A stretch of DNA of 64,000 bases from Paenibacillus sp. JNUCC32 (GTDB lineage Bacteria > Bacillota > Bacilli > Paenibacillales > Paenibacillaceae): NCBI RefSeq assembly GCF_014863545.1, contig NZ_CP062260.1:1984001-2048000 (forward strand), written 5' to 3'. A program made the translations under genes and the position numbers. Below the pieces are notes generated by a model, which made no database searches, was not told where the DNA came from, and saw only the letters and a list, made by a program, of their open reading frames with translations. This document shows, piece by piece, positions 35,395 through 44,307 of this stretch; positions within the stretch are counted from its first letter, which is position 1; the number at the start of each line of letters is the position of its first letter.

Positions 35395-35849
35395 TTCGTT
35401 TCCCTCCTGTTCATCTTTAGAATTTCTTTAATTCGGCCAATGTAATGACGCGAAACATATTCTTTTTCACCTGATTTAAAGTGAACACAGAGGGTCCCGT
35501 TAAATGATGGTTCGAAATGGCTCATTGCATGCAGGTTTGCAATGACGGATTTTGAGATCCTGATAAACCGATGGGAAGGAAGGGAGTTTTCGAGCTCATA
35601 TAATTTTTCTTTTATTTTAAAGATTCCTTCTGAGGTGGCGGCTGTGACCACATCGCCTTCTGTACGAAAGTAGTGTACTTCCTCGTGCTTAATTAAGTGC
35701 TGATTCTCTCCATCTTTTCCGACGATCAAATCCATATCATTCTTATTGAGGTACTCGAGGATCTCCTGGATGGCTGGGGTCAATTCTTTGCAGTGAATCG
35801 TCACCGTGGTTTCTTCGTTGCGCGGGTCGATGTCGAGTGAAATTTTCAT
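35391..35849 (-). CDS. LytTR-domain DNA-binding regulator
   Basis: Regulator of 152 residues without a receiver domain. An N-terminal about 50 residues precede the LytTR DNA-binding domain (about 58-150: HYFRTEGDVVTAATSEGIF; HRFIRISKSVIANLHAM). The start at 35849 follows GGAGGAG 10 nt upstream. It is the first gene of the operon with DUF3021 and the ABC exporter, likely autoregulated, with DUF3021 as its membrane partner. Confidence 0.88.
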   Translation of the reverse strand: MKISLDIDPRNEETTVTIHCKELTPAIQEILEYLNKNDMDLIVGKDGENQHLIKHEEVHYFRTEGDVVTAATSEGIFKIKEKLYELENSLPSHRFIRISKSVIANLHAMSHFEPSFNGTLCVHFKSGEKEYVSRHYIGRIKEILKMNRRETK

Positions 35850-36025
35850 GTATAGACGGCTCCTCCATTCCATACGCTTTATAGGTTTAGTATAGATGGT
35901 GATTTTTCAATTGTCATTAAAACAAAGGCGACACGCAGGACGCGGGTAGTAAGATGCATGTATCGGCGTCCGACCTGCAGCAAAGCAGATATTATCCTAC
36001 ACGAAAATGGCTTATGCCTTCAAAA

Positions 36026-36202
36026 ATGAATAATCGAAATGAGCTCATCGGGCGTACAGAACACTTGCCAAGAGGATATTATTGGAGGTGTTACACAGAT
36101 TATTATTTAAATGCTTTGAAAGTTGATGTTCGGGTAATTTCTCAAGAGGAATTTGATAAAAAAGAGAAGGCAGCTGGTCAGAGCGATCAGCTGCCTTCTT
36201 AA
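36026..36202 (+). CDS. possible small protein
   Basis: A 58-codon frame (an in-frame ATG at 35954 would give 82). Not recognised. The segment with RGYYWRCYTDYYLNALKVDV looks protein-like. The last 10 codons coincide with a hairpin, AAGGCAGCTG (36167-36176) / CAGCTGCCTT (36188-36197). No ribosome binding site was found. It may be a fragment. Confidence 0.3.
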   Translation: MNNRNELIGRTEHLPRGYYWRCYTDYYLNALKVDVRVISQEEFDKKEKAAGQSDQLPS

Positions 36203-36210
36203 GTGAACGG
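36167..36210 (+). repeat. hairpin repeat shared with 61523-61561
   Basis: AGCTGGTCAGAGCGATCAG (36172-36190) is identical to 61523-61541, and the following 20 nt are nearly so (TGCCTTnTTAAGnnAACGG). It looks like a recurring terminator hairpin. Confidence 0.6.
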
Positions 36211-36262
36211 ACATATTAGTTTAATATGATACCGCATTATACTCGATTCATCCTAAATCATG

Positions 36263-37645
36263 TTAATGCTGCAATTTTCGAAAGACGCGATAGCTTCTTT
36301 GCGCGCATTCGGAGATGGCAATGGGGTGGAAGCCACTGACATCGGCATACAACGTATCGTTTAGCGGCGAGATCCACTTCTCAGGAAGCGCCGCCGCTCC
36401 AAGGGATGCGCCAAGAATGGAACCGACGGTGGCGCCATTGCAATCGGTGTCCCAGCCACCAAGTACGGCTGTTGTTATGCCTTTCTCAAAATCGCCTCCG
36501 GAATGAATGAGCGCAGCCGCGCATAATGCAGCATTATTATTGGTATGAACAGGGTGATAGTGCTTAAATGCTTCCCATATTTTACTCACCAAATCTATTG
36601 TGTCTTCCGTTTCCTCGGCAATGTTGACCGCTAATGCGATATCTTCTGCAAGACGGCTGTGTTTCGGAATTTCACTCAATCCGATCTCAACAATTCGCTT
36701 CATATCACTTTCAACGAATGCGGCGGCAATCATAGCCGAGCAAAACATGGCGCCATAAATGCCATTCTTCACATGGGAGAAGGAAGCGTCCCGCCAAGCA
36801 AGCTCAGCTGCAAGCTGGGGCTGGCCGGCAGCACCGTATGCATAGCCGTCCACACGGATTTGGGCGCCGATCCATTCGCGGTAGGGGTTTAAATAAGAAC
36901 GGCCCCATTGGATGTGTTTCTCCCAGTCATCTGGTCGATCGCCGCTAATATGTGAAGTGACGCGAGCGAAATTAAGATAGGACTGCGCTTCAGCCGTGAA
37001 TACCTGCCCGAATGACAAATGACGATGCCACAGCTTGCCCACATCCCAGGAGTTGAAATCGAGCCCGCGTTCCTCAAGCATGAGCAGGCCGAGAACGGTA
37101 TATCGAATATCATCGTCCGTTTCCATAAAGCGAATGTTATCCCGGCAGCTGGCCAAGCTGCTCCACCTTGCTATCTCGATACCGTACTCGGCTTCTGCAG
37201 TTGATTCACCCGGTGTATAGTGGCAAATCGGCCATTGCCCTGCGCCTTCGAACCACAACTTAACATTGTGCCAGCCGGGTCTTCCGCCCGAGCCTTGCAT
37301 GAAGGAAGGAGCTTCGAGAGGTTTTCCGAGCGCACAACCAGCCGAACGGCCGAGCCACGCACCATGAAATTTATCCTGCCATTTAAGCTCATCCCAGTTT
37401 CCGGACAGGAATCTCGGTCCATCCGGACGTTCGGCGCGAATGGCCTCCAATTCCGACGGCTCGAAATACTTGATATCCTCATGTGGTTCAAGAGCCATTA
37501 AAGCCTGGTATACTTCCATTAACTTTGATTCGTCTGTGCCGGCTGCTTCCAGCCGCTCGGCCATCCCCTCAACATGACAGCCTTCTTCTCCGCGCTGTTT
37601 GATTTCTTCCCGAACTAATTCCCTCAGTCCATTCCATTTCGTCAT
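36263..37645 (-). CDS. ADP-ribosylglycohydrolase-fold enzyme
   Basis: Protein of 460 residues with an extra about 90-residue N-terminus and then an ARH domain (about 85-455). It has GAWLGRSAGCALGKPLE, the metal-binding METDDDIRYTVLGLL, and the C-terminal GGWDTDCNGATVGSILGA (family pattern G-x-D-T-D-x-x-G-A), which places the two metal ions. It is cytosolic, with no signal peptide. The start at 37645 follows AGGAGGG 8 nt upstream. Classical members cleave ADP-ribose from proteins. This one sits beside an AraC regulator and a sugar importer, so it may instead act on an imported N- or O-glycoside; that is inference. Confidence 0.85.
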   Translation of the reverse strand: MTKWNGLRELVREEIKQRGEEGCHVEGMAERLEAAGTDESKLMEVYQALMALEPHEDIKYFEPSELEAIRAERPDGPRFLSGNWDELKWQDKFHGAWLGRSAGCALGKPLEAPSFMQGSGGRPGWHNVKLWFEGAGQWPICHYTPGESTAEAEYGIEIARWSSLASCRDNIRFMETDDDIRYTVLGLLMLEERGLDFNSWDVGKLWHRHLSFGQVFTAEAQSYLNFARVTSHISGDRPDDWEKHIQWGRSYLNPYREWIGAQIRVDGYAYGAAGQPQLAAELAWRDASFSHVKNGIYGAMFCSAMIAAAFVESDMKRIVEIGLSEIPKHSRLAEDIALAVNIAEETEDTIDLVSKIWEAFKHYHPVHTNNNAALCAAALIHSGGDFEKGITTAVLGGWDTDCNGATVGSILGASLGAAALPEKWISPLNDTLYADVSGFHPIAISECAQRSYRVFRKLQH

Positions 37646-37751
37646 CAAGGTTACCCTCCTGAAATCCATGTAATCAAAATATGCCTTGATTATAACCAGC
37701 CATGCCGGCAATGGCTTCTCAAATCATGAAAGCGTTATTCTCATTTTTTGC

Positions 37752-38600
37752 TCATTCCGTAATCCCTATTGATTGCCGATAACGGATCGGAGACAGGCCG
37801 ACAATCTCTTTAAAAACACGGTAAAAGGTCGGCAAGCTTTGAAAGCCGCATTCGAAAGCAATATCGGCTACAGCTTTGTCTGTTCCTGCCAATTCCCTCT
37901 TGGCAGCCTGGATACGCAGCAAGGAAACATATTCCGAGAAACGATAACCGGTCGTTTCCAGAAACGCCCGGCTCACGCGCGAGACGCTTAAACCAAGTTC
38001 ATCAGCCAATTCCCCTAAGCTAACCGGCTCGTGGTAACGATGCTCGACCAAAGCGGCAAGCGATTGCGCCTGGCGAACGGAATGTAGCATATGATGACGC
38101 TCATCATCGGTCAGCAAACCGTTGTAATGTCGAAGAAGACGGCCGCACAGCTGAATGAGCGCGCTTTTGGTCATTGCCAAATAACCGGGGGACTTTTCCC
38201 GCAGTTCTTCCGCTATAGCCAGCACCCAAGGCGTAAGCTGTTTGGCGAGCGGCGAGCCGCCCATAATATGATTGCAAAAATGAGTGGAGCGATAGGAGAA
38301 TGGCAGCAGAAGACCGGGCTCCTCCGCTAGCAGCAGCGCGGGATCAAAATTAATAAAAAGATAGCGGCTCGGGTCATCGGGGGCAGATTGGGCAATATGC
38401 CGTTCATCATTGTTGACCAGAAATAAGTCGCCAGGTTTTGCTGCATATTGTTTGTTGCCAAAGAAAAAATAGCCTTTGCCTGTTAAACAGAGACCGATCT
38501 CCAGGCTTGCGTGCACATGAGGCGGCTGCCGATAAGTGGCAGGGGTCCATTCGAAAGCATTGATAGCAATGGGATGGTCATAGGCAATATGAAGTCTCAT
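37752..38600 (-). CDS. AraC-family regulator with cupin sensor domain
   Basis: Regulator of 282 residues. The N-terminal AraC cupin (about 10-150) has HVHASLEIGLCLTGKGYFFF and KPGDLFLVNNDERH. The C-terminal double helix-turn-helix (about 185-280) has SLGELADELGLSVSRVSRAF and ADIAFECGFQSLPTFYRVFK. The start at 38600 has GGAGG 11 nt upstream. It is upstream of, and probably co-transcribed with, the ARH-like gene, and divergent from lplA. It may sense a sugar made or released by this locus. Confidence 0.88.
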   Translation of the reverse strand: MRLHIAYDHPIAINAFEWTPATYRQPPHVHASLEIGLCLTGKGYFFFGNKQYAAKPGDLFLVNNDERHIAQSAPDDPSRYLFINFDPALLLAEEPGLLLPFSYRSTHFCNHIMGGSPLAKQLTPWVLAIAEELREKSPGYLAMTKSALIQLCGRLLRHYNGLLTDDERHHMLHSVRQAQSLAALVEHRYHEPVSLGELADELGLSVSRVSRAFLETTGYRFSEYVSLLRIQAAKRELAGTDKAVADIAFECGFQSLPTFYRVFKEIVGLSPIRYRQSIGITE

Positions 38601-38678
38601 TATGTCCAACGCCTCCAGACAATCATGAATTTATATGCTAAGTATATAGACAAGGGATGACTTCAACCAGATACTGTT

Positions 38679-38801
38679 ATTTACTTTCATACATACATTT
38701 TGAGGTATTTCTAAATGAAAAGTAAATGCTGCCGATGTATAAGTGAATCACGATAATTATTTGCTTTTTGCCTGGTGTCAAGAGGTGTATACGAAAGTAA
38801 A
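38679..38801. promoter_or_regulatory. control region of second lpl operon, repeated GAAAGTAAA motif
   Basis: ATTTACTTTCAT (38679-38690) faces ATGAAAAGTAAAT (38715-38727), and GAAAGTAAA recurs at 38793-38801. It lies in the divergent gap between the AraC gene and lplA and is a candidate binding array for YesN or AraC. Confidence 0.4.
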
Positions 38802-38905
38802 GACTAGTATATAGAACAGCGGGGGGCTTCTTTCTATACTGGAATTATGAAAGACTGCAATACAATTTGCAGAAAACTAAACGAAATGTACCGGAGGGGT
38901 AAAAT

Positions 38906-40579
38906 TTGAAGAGCAAAAAGGCACTTGCAATGATCTCCTTGACGCTTGCATTGGCGATTACAGGCTGCGGCTTCAAAACGTCGTCTGAGCCAAACCAACC
39001 ATCTGGAAATTCCAAGGAACCGATCCAAACAACAGGCACAGGAAACAGCAATGATATCATTGAGGTTTCAACGGTTTCGCCAAGCGATCCTTACTTGAAA
39101 TTTGACGAAGGTGAAGACTTCGACAAAAACTCAGTTTATGACGTTTATGAACAAGATATCGGTGTCAAAATTACAAACAAGTGGATTGCAGACATCAGCC
39201 AATTCAAAGAGAGAGTAAAAATTGCCATCGCATCCAACGATCTTCCCGATTTCTTGCTTGTAAACGCTGCTCAGCTTAAAGAGCTAACGGAAGCAGATAT
39301 GATTATGGATTTGACAGAGATTTATGATCAGCATGCTACGGAAGAGACAAAAAAGTTTCTGACCATGGACGGCGGCATGCAGATGAAAACTGCGATGATC
39401 GACGGGAAAATGATGGGGATTCCAAGCTCATACAACCCGTTCAACTATCAATACTTGTTCGTTCGTACCGACTGGCTGAAAGAACTTGGCTTGCCTGAGC
39501 CTAAAACAATGGATGATTTCATAAAAATTGCCGAAGCGTTCAAAACCAAGAATCCTGGCGGCACAAAACAAGCTTACGGTATTGCGGTCAGCAAAAACCC
39601 ATTTAGTATCGAGACAGGCGTTACCGGTCTGAGAGCGTTCTTGAACGGCTATCACGCTTATGAAAACATTTGGATGGAAGATGGGAACGGCGGTTTGATG
39701 AACAGTGATATCCAGCCCGAGATGAAGCAGGCGCTTGCAGCGCTGCAAGACATGTTCAAAAAAGGGTTGATCGATCCTGAGTTTGCGGTTAAAGATACGG
39801 AAAAAGCCGCTGAGCTCATCTACGACGGCAGCATCGGCATGGTATTTGGTGCTTCCTGGACACCGGCGCAGCTTGTGCAGGGCGCTGTGAAAGACGGGAA
39901 GGTTGTTCAAGAATGGGGAGTGTTCCCTATCCCTTCCGTAGACAACAAGCCTACATTGAATCAAATTGGTCTTGGTGTTGACGAGTACTATGTGATCTCT
40001 AAACAAGCCAAGCATCCTGAAGGCGTTATCAAATTGCTGAACCAATGGATCGTCGTTGATAATACGATGAATCCGACAGATGAACAAAAAATCTATCTGT
40101 ATGGTAAAGACAAACAAGAAAAAGGCAACAACTACTGGCTGCTGAACCCGCTTCGCGTAGGCAAACAGATGGATAACAACGGCGAAATTCTGCCGAAAGC
40201 GATCGAAACGAAAGATCCTAGCATTCTTCAAACTGCAGACCAGAAGGGTCGTTATGAACGTGCGATGAAATTTATCGATGGTAGCGATATCAATATGTGG
40301 TGGGAAGTGCTGATTTCGGGGCCGAACGGAGCGGTATCGCATAACCCAAAAATCCAGCAAAACAAAGAATACCTGCAAAACAAATTCTACGGCGCACCTA
40401 CGCCGACGATGGCAGACCGTCAAGAAATTTTAACGAAGAAACGTGATGAAATATTCATCAAAATCATAATGAACCAAGTATCCGTAGACGAATTCGATAC
40501 ATTCGTTGAAGAGTGGAAGAAGCTTGGCGGCGATGAAATCACGAAAGAAGTTAACGAGTGGTATCTATCGATGAAATAG
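38906..40579 (+). CDS. extracellular sugar-binding lipoprotein, LplA type
   Basis: Binding lipoprotein of 557 residues. The start is a TTG with GGAGGGG 7 nt upstream. The signal peptide has lipobox ITGC (Cys21). A short polar linker leads into the family 1 solute-binding fold, which ends FVEEWKKLGGDEITKEVNEW, like the paralogue at 14945. It is the first gene of lplABC-yesMN. Ligand unknown. Confidence 0.9.
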   Translation: MKSKKALAMISLTLALAITGCGFKTSSEPNQPSGNSKEPIQTTGTGNSNDIIEVSTVSPSDPYLKFDEGEDFDKNSVYDVYEQDIGVKITNKWIADISQFKERVKIAIASNDLPDFLLVNAAQLKELTEADMIMDLTEIYDQHATEETKKFLTMDGGMQMKTAMIDGKMMGIPSSYNPFNYQYLFVRTDWLKELGLPEPKTMDDFIKIAEAFKTKNPGGTKQAYGIAVSKNPFSIETGVTGLRAFLNGYHAYENIWMEDGNGGLMNSDIQPEMKQALAALQDMFKKGLIDPEFAVKDTEKAAELIYDGSIGMVFGASWTPAQLVQGAVKDGKVVQEWGVFPIPSVDNKPTLNQIGLGVDEYYVISKQAKHPEGVIKLLNQWIVVDNTMNPTDEQKIYLYGKDKQEKGNNYWLLNPLRVGKQMDNNGEILPKAIETKDPSILQTADQKGRYERAMKFIDGSDINMWWEVLISGPNGAVSHNPKIQQNKEYLQNKFYGAPTPTMADRQEILTKKRDEIFIKIIMNQVSVDEFDTFVEEWKKLGGDEITKEVNEWYLSMK

Positions 40580-40696
40580 GATCTGTAGCGCAAAGGAGGG
40601 ATTGAATCTATGCAATCCCTCCTTTTTTCAAGAACAATCAGGTTCTTGAGCAAGGAATGCGCACAACATGAAAAGTTTAATCAGCGAGGTGAAGAT

Positions 40697-41602
40697 ATGA
40701 ATAGTCTTACGCGCATGTGGAAGAAGGAATGGCCGCTTCATTTGATGCTGCTGCCGGGTTTAGCTATGATTGTTATTTTTAGTTACATTCCGATGACAGG
40801 AATCATGATGGCTTTTCAAAAATATGTGCCGAATAAAGGGTTGTTCGGCTCCCCGTTTATCGGATGGAGGAACTTCCAGCTGTTAATGGATTATCCGGAT
40901 ATCGGCCGCATCTTCTTTAATACGGTATACATTGCTGTAATGAAAATCGTTGCCGGTTTGTTCGTGCCAATCACGATAGCAATTTTGCTTAATGAATTGC
41001 GTAGAGAATGGATGAAAAGAACGTTCCAAACCCTGGTCTATCTGCCCCATTTTCTATCCTGGGTGCTGCTGAGCGGGATTTTGGTCGATATTTTGTCTCC
41101 TTCCTCCGGCATATTGAACCAGCTGCTTGGATGGTTCGGCATGAAGCCGATTTTCTTTCTTGGCGATAATAACTGGTTCCCTTATGTCATGGTCATCTCC
41201 GATGTATGGAAAGAATTTGGATTTGGTACCATTGTTTATTTGGCCGCACTGACAGGAATTAATCCTACGCTGTATGAAGCCGCTCAAATCGATGGTGCGG
41301 GCCGCTGGAAACAAACGCTTCACGTGACGCTGCCGGGCATGATGCCGATCATCGTTCTTATGCTGACGCTTAATATCGGCAATGTGCTGAATGCGGGATT
41401 TGATCAAATCTTTAACCTGTACAGCGCACCGGTTTATGAAAGTGCCGATATCATTGATACTTTTGTCTACCGTATGGGGATCCAGCAAGCCCAGTTCGGA
41501 TTTGCCACAGCTGTCGGCTTATTGAAATCCGTCGTATCCTTTATTTTCATTTCCGTATCCTACGTACTCGCATACCGACTAGCGAATTACCGTATTTTCT
41601 AA
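40697..41602 (+). CDS. carbohydrate ABC transporter permease, LplB type
   Basis: Permease of 301 residues with six transmembrane helices, EAA loop GINPTLYEAAQIDGAGRWK and C-terminus YRLANYRIF. The start at 40697 has GAGGTG 7 nt upstream; an upstream ATG at 40610 overlaps a T-rich stretch behind lplA and is unlikely. An inverted repeat AAGGAGGGATTGA / TCAATCCCTCCTT-like at 40592-40624 between lplA and lplB may be a partial terminator that lowers downstream expression. Confidence 0.9.
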   Translation: MNSLTRMWKKEWPLHLMLLPGLAMIVIFSYIPMTGIMMAFQKYVPNKGLFGSPFIGWRNFQLLMDYPDIGRIFFNTVYIAVMKIVAGLFVPITIAILLNELRREWMKRTFQTLVYLPHFLSWVLLSGILVDILSPSSGILNQLLGWFGMKPIFFLGDNNWFPYVMVISDVWKEFGFGTIVYLAALTGINPTLYEAAQIDGAGRWKQTLHVTLPGMMPIIVLMLTLNIGNVLNAGFDQIFNLYSAPVYESADIIDTFVYRMGIQQAQFGFATAVGLLKSVVSFIFISVSYVLAYRLANYRIF

Positions 41603-41639
41603 TAGATGAAAAGTCGGTGATTCAGAAAGGAGACTGACC

Positions 41640-42524
41640 GTGGTTATTAAACCGTCATTCGGAAGAAGGGCTTTTCTAGTTTGCAACCTAGTCTTTCTAG
41701 CGTTTATATCTTTTTTATGCTTAATGCCGATCCTTCATATTTTGGCGATTTCGTTTAGCTCGGGTTCGGCGGCGGCAGCCGGCAAGGTTGCGCTGTGGCC
41801 TGTAGAGTTTACAACGGCGGCTTATGATAACGTGTTCGGCAAGCCTGAGTATGTAAGAGCCTTTGGCATTTCGATTCAACGGGTTGTTGTCGGGACGGTA
41901 TTAAGTATGTTGTTAACGATTATTACAGCTTATCCTTTATCCAAGGATCGCAATACGTTTCGTCTAAGAACCGTCTATGCATGGATATTTGTTTTCACGA
42001 TTTTGTTCAACGGCGGACTCATTCCTACCTATTTGACAATTAAAAGCTTGGGACTTATTGATACTCTCGGAGCGTTGGTGCTACCTATGGCAATTAACGT
42101 GTTCAACGTCATCCTGCTATTGAACTTTTACCGCAATCTGCCCAGGGAGCTTGAGGACGCTTCACGGATTGACGGAGCCGGGCATTTTGCAACGCTTTGG
42201 AAAATATATGTACCGCTATCGTTGCCCGCACTGGCGACAACGGGGCTGTTTACGATGGTAGGGCATTGGAATAGCTGGTTCGACGGCATGCTTTATATGA
42301 ATCACCCGGAAAATTATCCGCTGCAAACTTTCTTGCAAACCGTTATTATTAAGATGGATTTCCGATTTCTTAAATCAGAAAATGTGGAACTCATGCTCCA
42401 GCTGTCTGACCGTACAAGCAGGGCGGCACAAATCTTCGTAGCGGCTTTCCCGATTCTTATTGTCTATCCATTCTTGCAGCGGTTTTTCATCAAGGGCATT
42501 GTAATGGGAAGCGTAAAAGAATAG
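41640..42524 (+). CDS. carbohydrate ABC transporter permease, LplC/YtcP type
   Basis: Permease of 294 residues with six transmembrane helices, EAA loop NLPRELEDASRIDGAGHFA and C-terminus GIVMGSVKE. GTG start with AAAGGAG 9 nt upstream. It completes the importer with the LplA- and LplB-like proteins; no ATPase is encoded nearby. Confidence 0.9.
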   Translation: MVIKPSFGRRAFLVCNLVFLAFISFLCLMPILHILAISFSSGSAAAAGKVALWPVEFTTAAYDNVFGKPEYVRAFGISIQRVVVGTVLSMLLTIITAYPLSKDRNTFRLRTVYAWIFVFTILFNGGLIPTYLTIKSLGLIDTLGALVLPMAINVFNVILLLNFYRNLPRELEDASRIDGAGHFATLWKIYVPLSLPALATTGLFTMVGHWNSWFDGMLYMNHPENYPLQTFLQTVIIKMDFRFLKSENVELMLQLSDRTSRAAQIFVAAFPILIVYPFLQRFFIKGIVMGSVKE

Positions 42525-42564
42525 ACAAAGAAGGTCGTAGATCTCGGGCACAGGAGAACAGACG

Positions 42565-44295
42565 ATGAAAAGTATATTCTTTTTACAGGATTCCTCTATA
42601 TTCAAAAAAATAATGGCTGCCTTTTTGGCAGCCTTACTGCCGCTTATGGCAATTACCTGGATGATAAATGAGCAAGGGGCCGATCATATCCGCAGTGAAA
42701 TATCCGATTCGATTTTGAATACGACAAGGTTTTATTTAGAATCCCTGGATCAGGAAGCAGACCGGATCAGCCGATATCTGCCTAACTACGTTATGGACAG
42801 GGATTTGATGGAAGTGGCGGCGACAGGCGAGCAGATGAACTCCTATGAGCGGTCGTATAAAATATTGGATATTCAGCACCGCCTGGATTTAATGAAAAAT
42901 TCCAGTCCGTTCATTCGCGAGGCGAAGGCGTACATTCCGCTAATCGAGCGCACGGTGCTGAGCAACAGCTTTGAAACCAAGCTGAATGCGGAAGAATATG
43001 AAGCGATGCAGCCGGACAAGAAGCTTTATACGGAGCCCTTTATTTACTGGCAGGACCGGCTGTTTATTACGATGCAGTACCCTGCAAGCAAAAAAAACCC
43101 GCTCTATGTGGTAGGCGTAGAGCTCTCAACCGGCAAAATTAAAGAAACCTTAGCGCAAATCGGCAATAGCAGGGGAGGCCAGACCGTATTGTTAAACCTG
43201 GAGCGCGGCTGGGAAATCAATAGCGGCTCCGACCTTGAATTGCATGATCTGATGAAGCAGCTGGCTTTTGAGAAGCAGGCAGCGAAAATAGATGAAGGCT
43301 ATGATACGATTCATTATAAAAACAAGCGCTTTCTAACCGTATTCAAGTATTCCAGTCTCTGGAATTCATACACGGTAACTTGCATACCGGAAGAGATGAT
43401 TCTCGGTTCATTGCAGGTATATAGGGCATTGTTTTGGTGGGCTTGCGCGCTTGCTGTTTGTATTTTTTTATTTTTTACCTATTTTATCATCCGATTAATA
43501 TACCGTCCGTTGTTAAAGCTGGTGCGTTCCTTCCGCCGCATGCAGCAAAACGAGCTGGAGCCGATCTTGATCGACCGCAGGCAGGATGAGTTCGGCTATT
43601 TATACCAGGCTTTTAACGATACCGTGAAATCTTTGAAAACACTGATTGAGGAAAATTATGAGCAGCAAATTCGCAATCAGCGTTCGGAGCTGAAGCGATT
43701 GCAATCGCAAATCAATCCTCATTTTTTATATAATTGCTTTTTCGTGCTTTGCCGCTTGATTAAATCCGATACCCAGAAGGAAAAAGCCTACCAGTTCTGT
43801 TTGTACATCGGGCAATATTTTCAGTTCATTACTCGCCATCATGATGACGACGTTCTGCTGGAGATGGAGCTTGAGCATTCCCGCACTTATGTAGAGATGC
43901 AGTCGATCTGTTACGGGGAACGAATCGAAGTGCTGTTTGAAGTCGAAGCCCAGCCGATTGAAGTTCCCCGATTGATTTTGCAGCCTATTATTGAAAATGC
44001 TTATAAGTACGCCCTTGGCAATATGCGCGGCACGGGCGAGCTATGGGTGCACAGCAAGCTGCGAAATGATGCTTTTTACATTTACGTAGAAGATAACGGC
44101 GAGTTCATTACGGATGAGGAAATCGAAGCGCTTGGCAAGAAGCTGCGTTATTCAACGAACCAGATGGAGGAGACAACCGGCCTGCTTAATGTTCATCGCA
44201 GAATTCAGCTTCGTTATGGAGAAGAGTATGGGATTACCGTATCACGCTCTGAGCTTGGCGGGCTTCAAGCTATTATTAAACTGAGCATGAGCTAA
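42565..44295 (+). CDS. YesM-type sensor histidine kinase
   Basis: Kinase of 576 residues. It has a first transmembrane helix near 12-32, an extracytoplasmic Cache-like domain, a second helix near 288-312 and HAMP. The His_kinase domain has INPHFLYNCFFVLCRL (His at about 386), and the HATPase has LQPIIENAYKYALG and VEDNGEFITDEEI. In that G1 box the usual D-N-G-x-G is D-N-G-E-F, so the second glycine is replaced. It is 40 nt after lplC, hence operonic with the transporter, unlike the divergent arrangement at 17010. Confidence 0.88.
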   Translation: MKSIFFLQDSSIFKKIMAAFLAALLPLMAITWMINEQGADHIRSEISDSILNTTRFYLESLDQEADRISRYLPNYVMDRDLMEVAATGEQMNSYERSYKILDIQHRLDLMKNSSPFIREAKAYIPLIERTVLSNSFETKLNAEEYEAMQPDKKLYTEPFIYWQDRLFITMQYPASKKNPLYVVGVELSTGKIKETLAQIGNSRGGQTVLLNLERGWEINSGSDLELHDLMKQLAFEKQAAKIDEGYDTIHYKNKRFLTVFKYSSLWNSYTVTCIPEEMILGSLQVYRALFWWACALAVCIFLFFTYFIIRLIYRPLLKLVRSFRRMQQNELEPILIDRRQDEFGYLYQAFNDTVKSLKTLIEENYEQQIRNQRSELKRLQSQINPHFLYNCFFVLCRLIKSDTQKEKAYQFCLYIGQYFQFITRHHDDDVLLEMELEHSRTYVEMQSICYGERIEVLFEVEAQPIEVPRLILQPIIENAYKYALGNMRGTGELWVHSKLRNDAFYIYVEDNGEFITDEEIEALGKKLRYSTNQMEETTGLLNVHRRIQLRYGEEYGITVSRSELGGLQAIIKLSMS

Positions 44296-44307
44296 GGAGG
44301 AATCGCC

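Noticed and set aside
39428..40423. 331-codon minus-strand open frame opposite the second lplA
   Set aside because: It is antisense to a gene with lipobox, family fold and ribosome binding site. It has low-complexity, histidine/arginine-rich translation and no start context.
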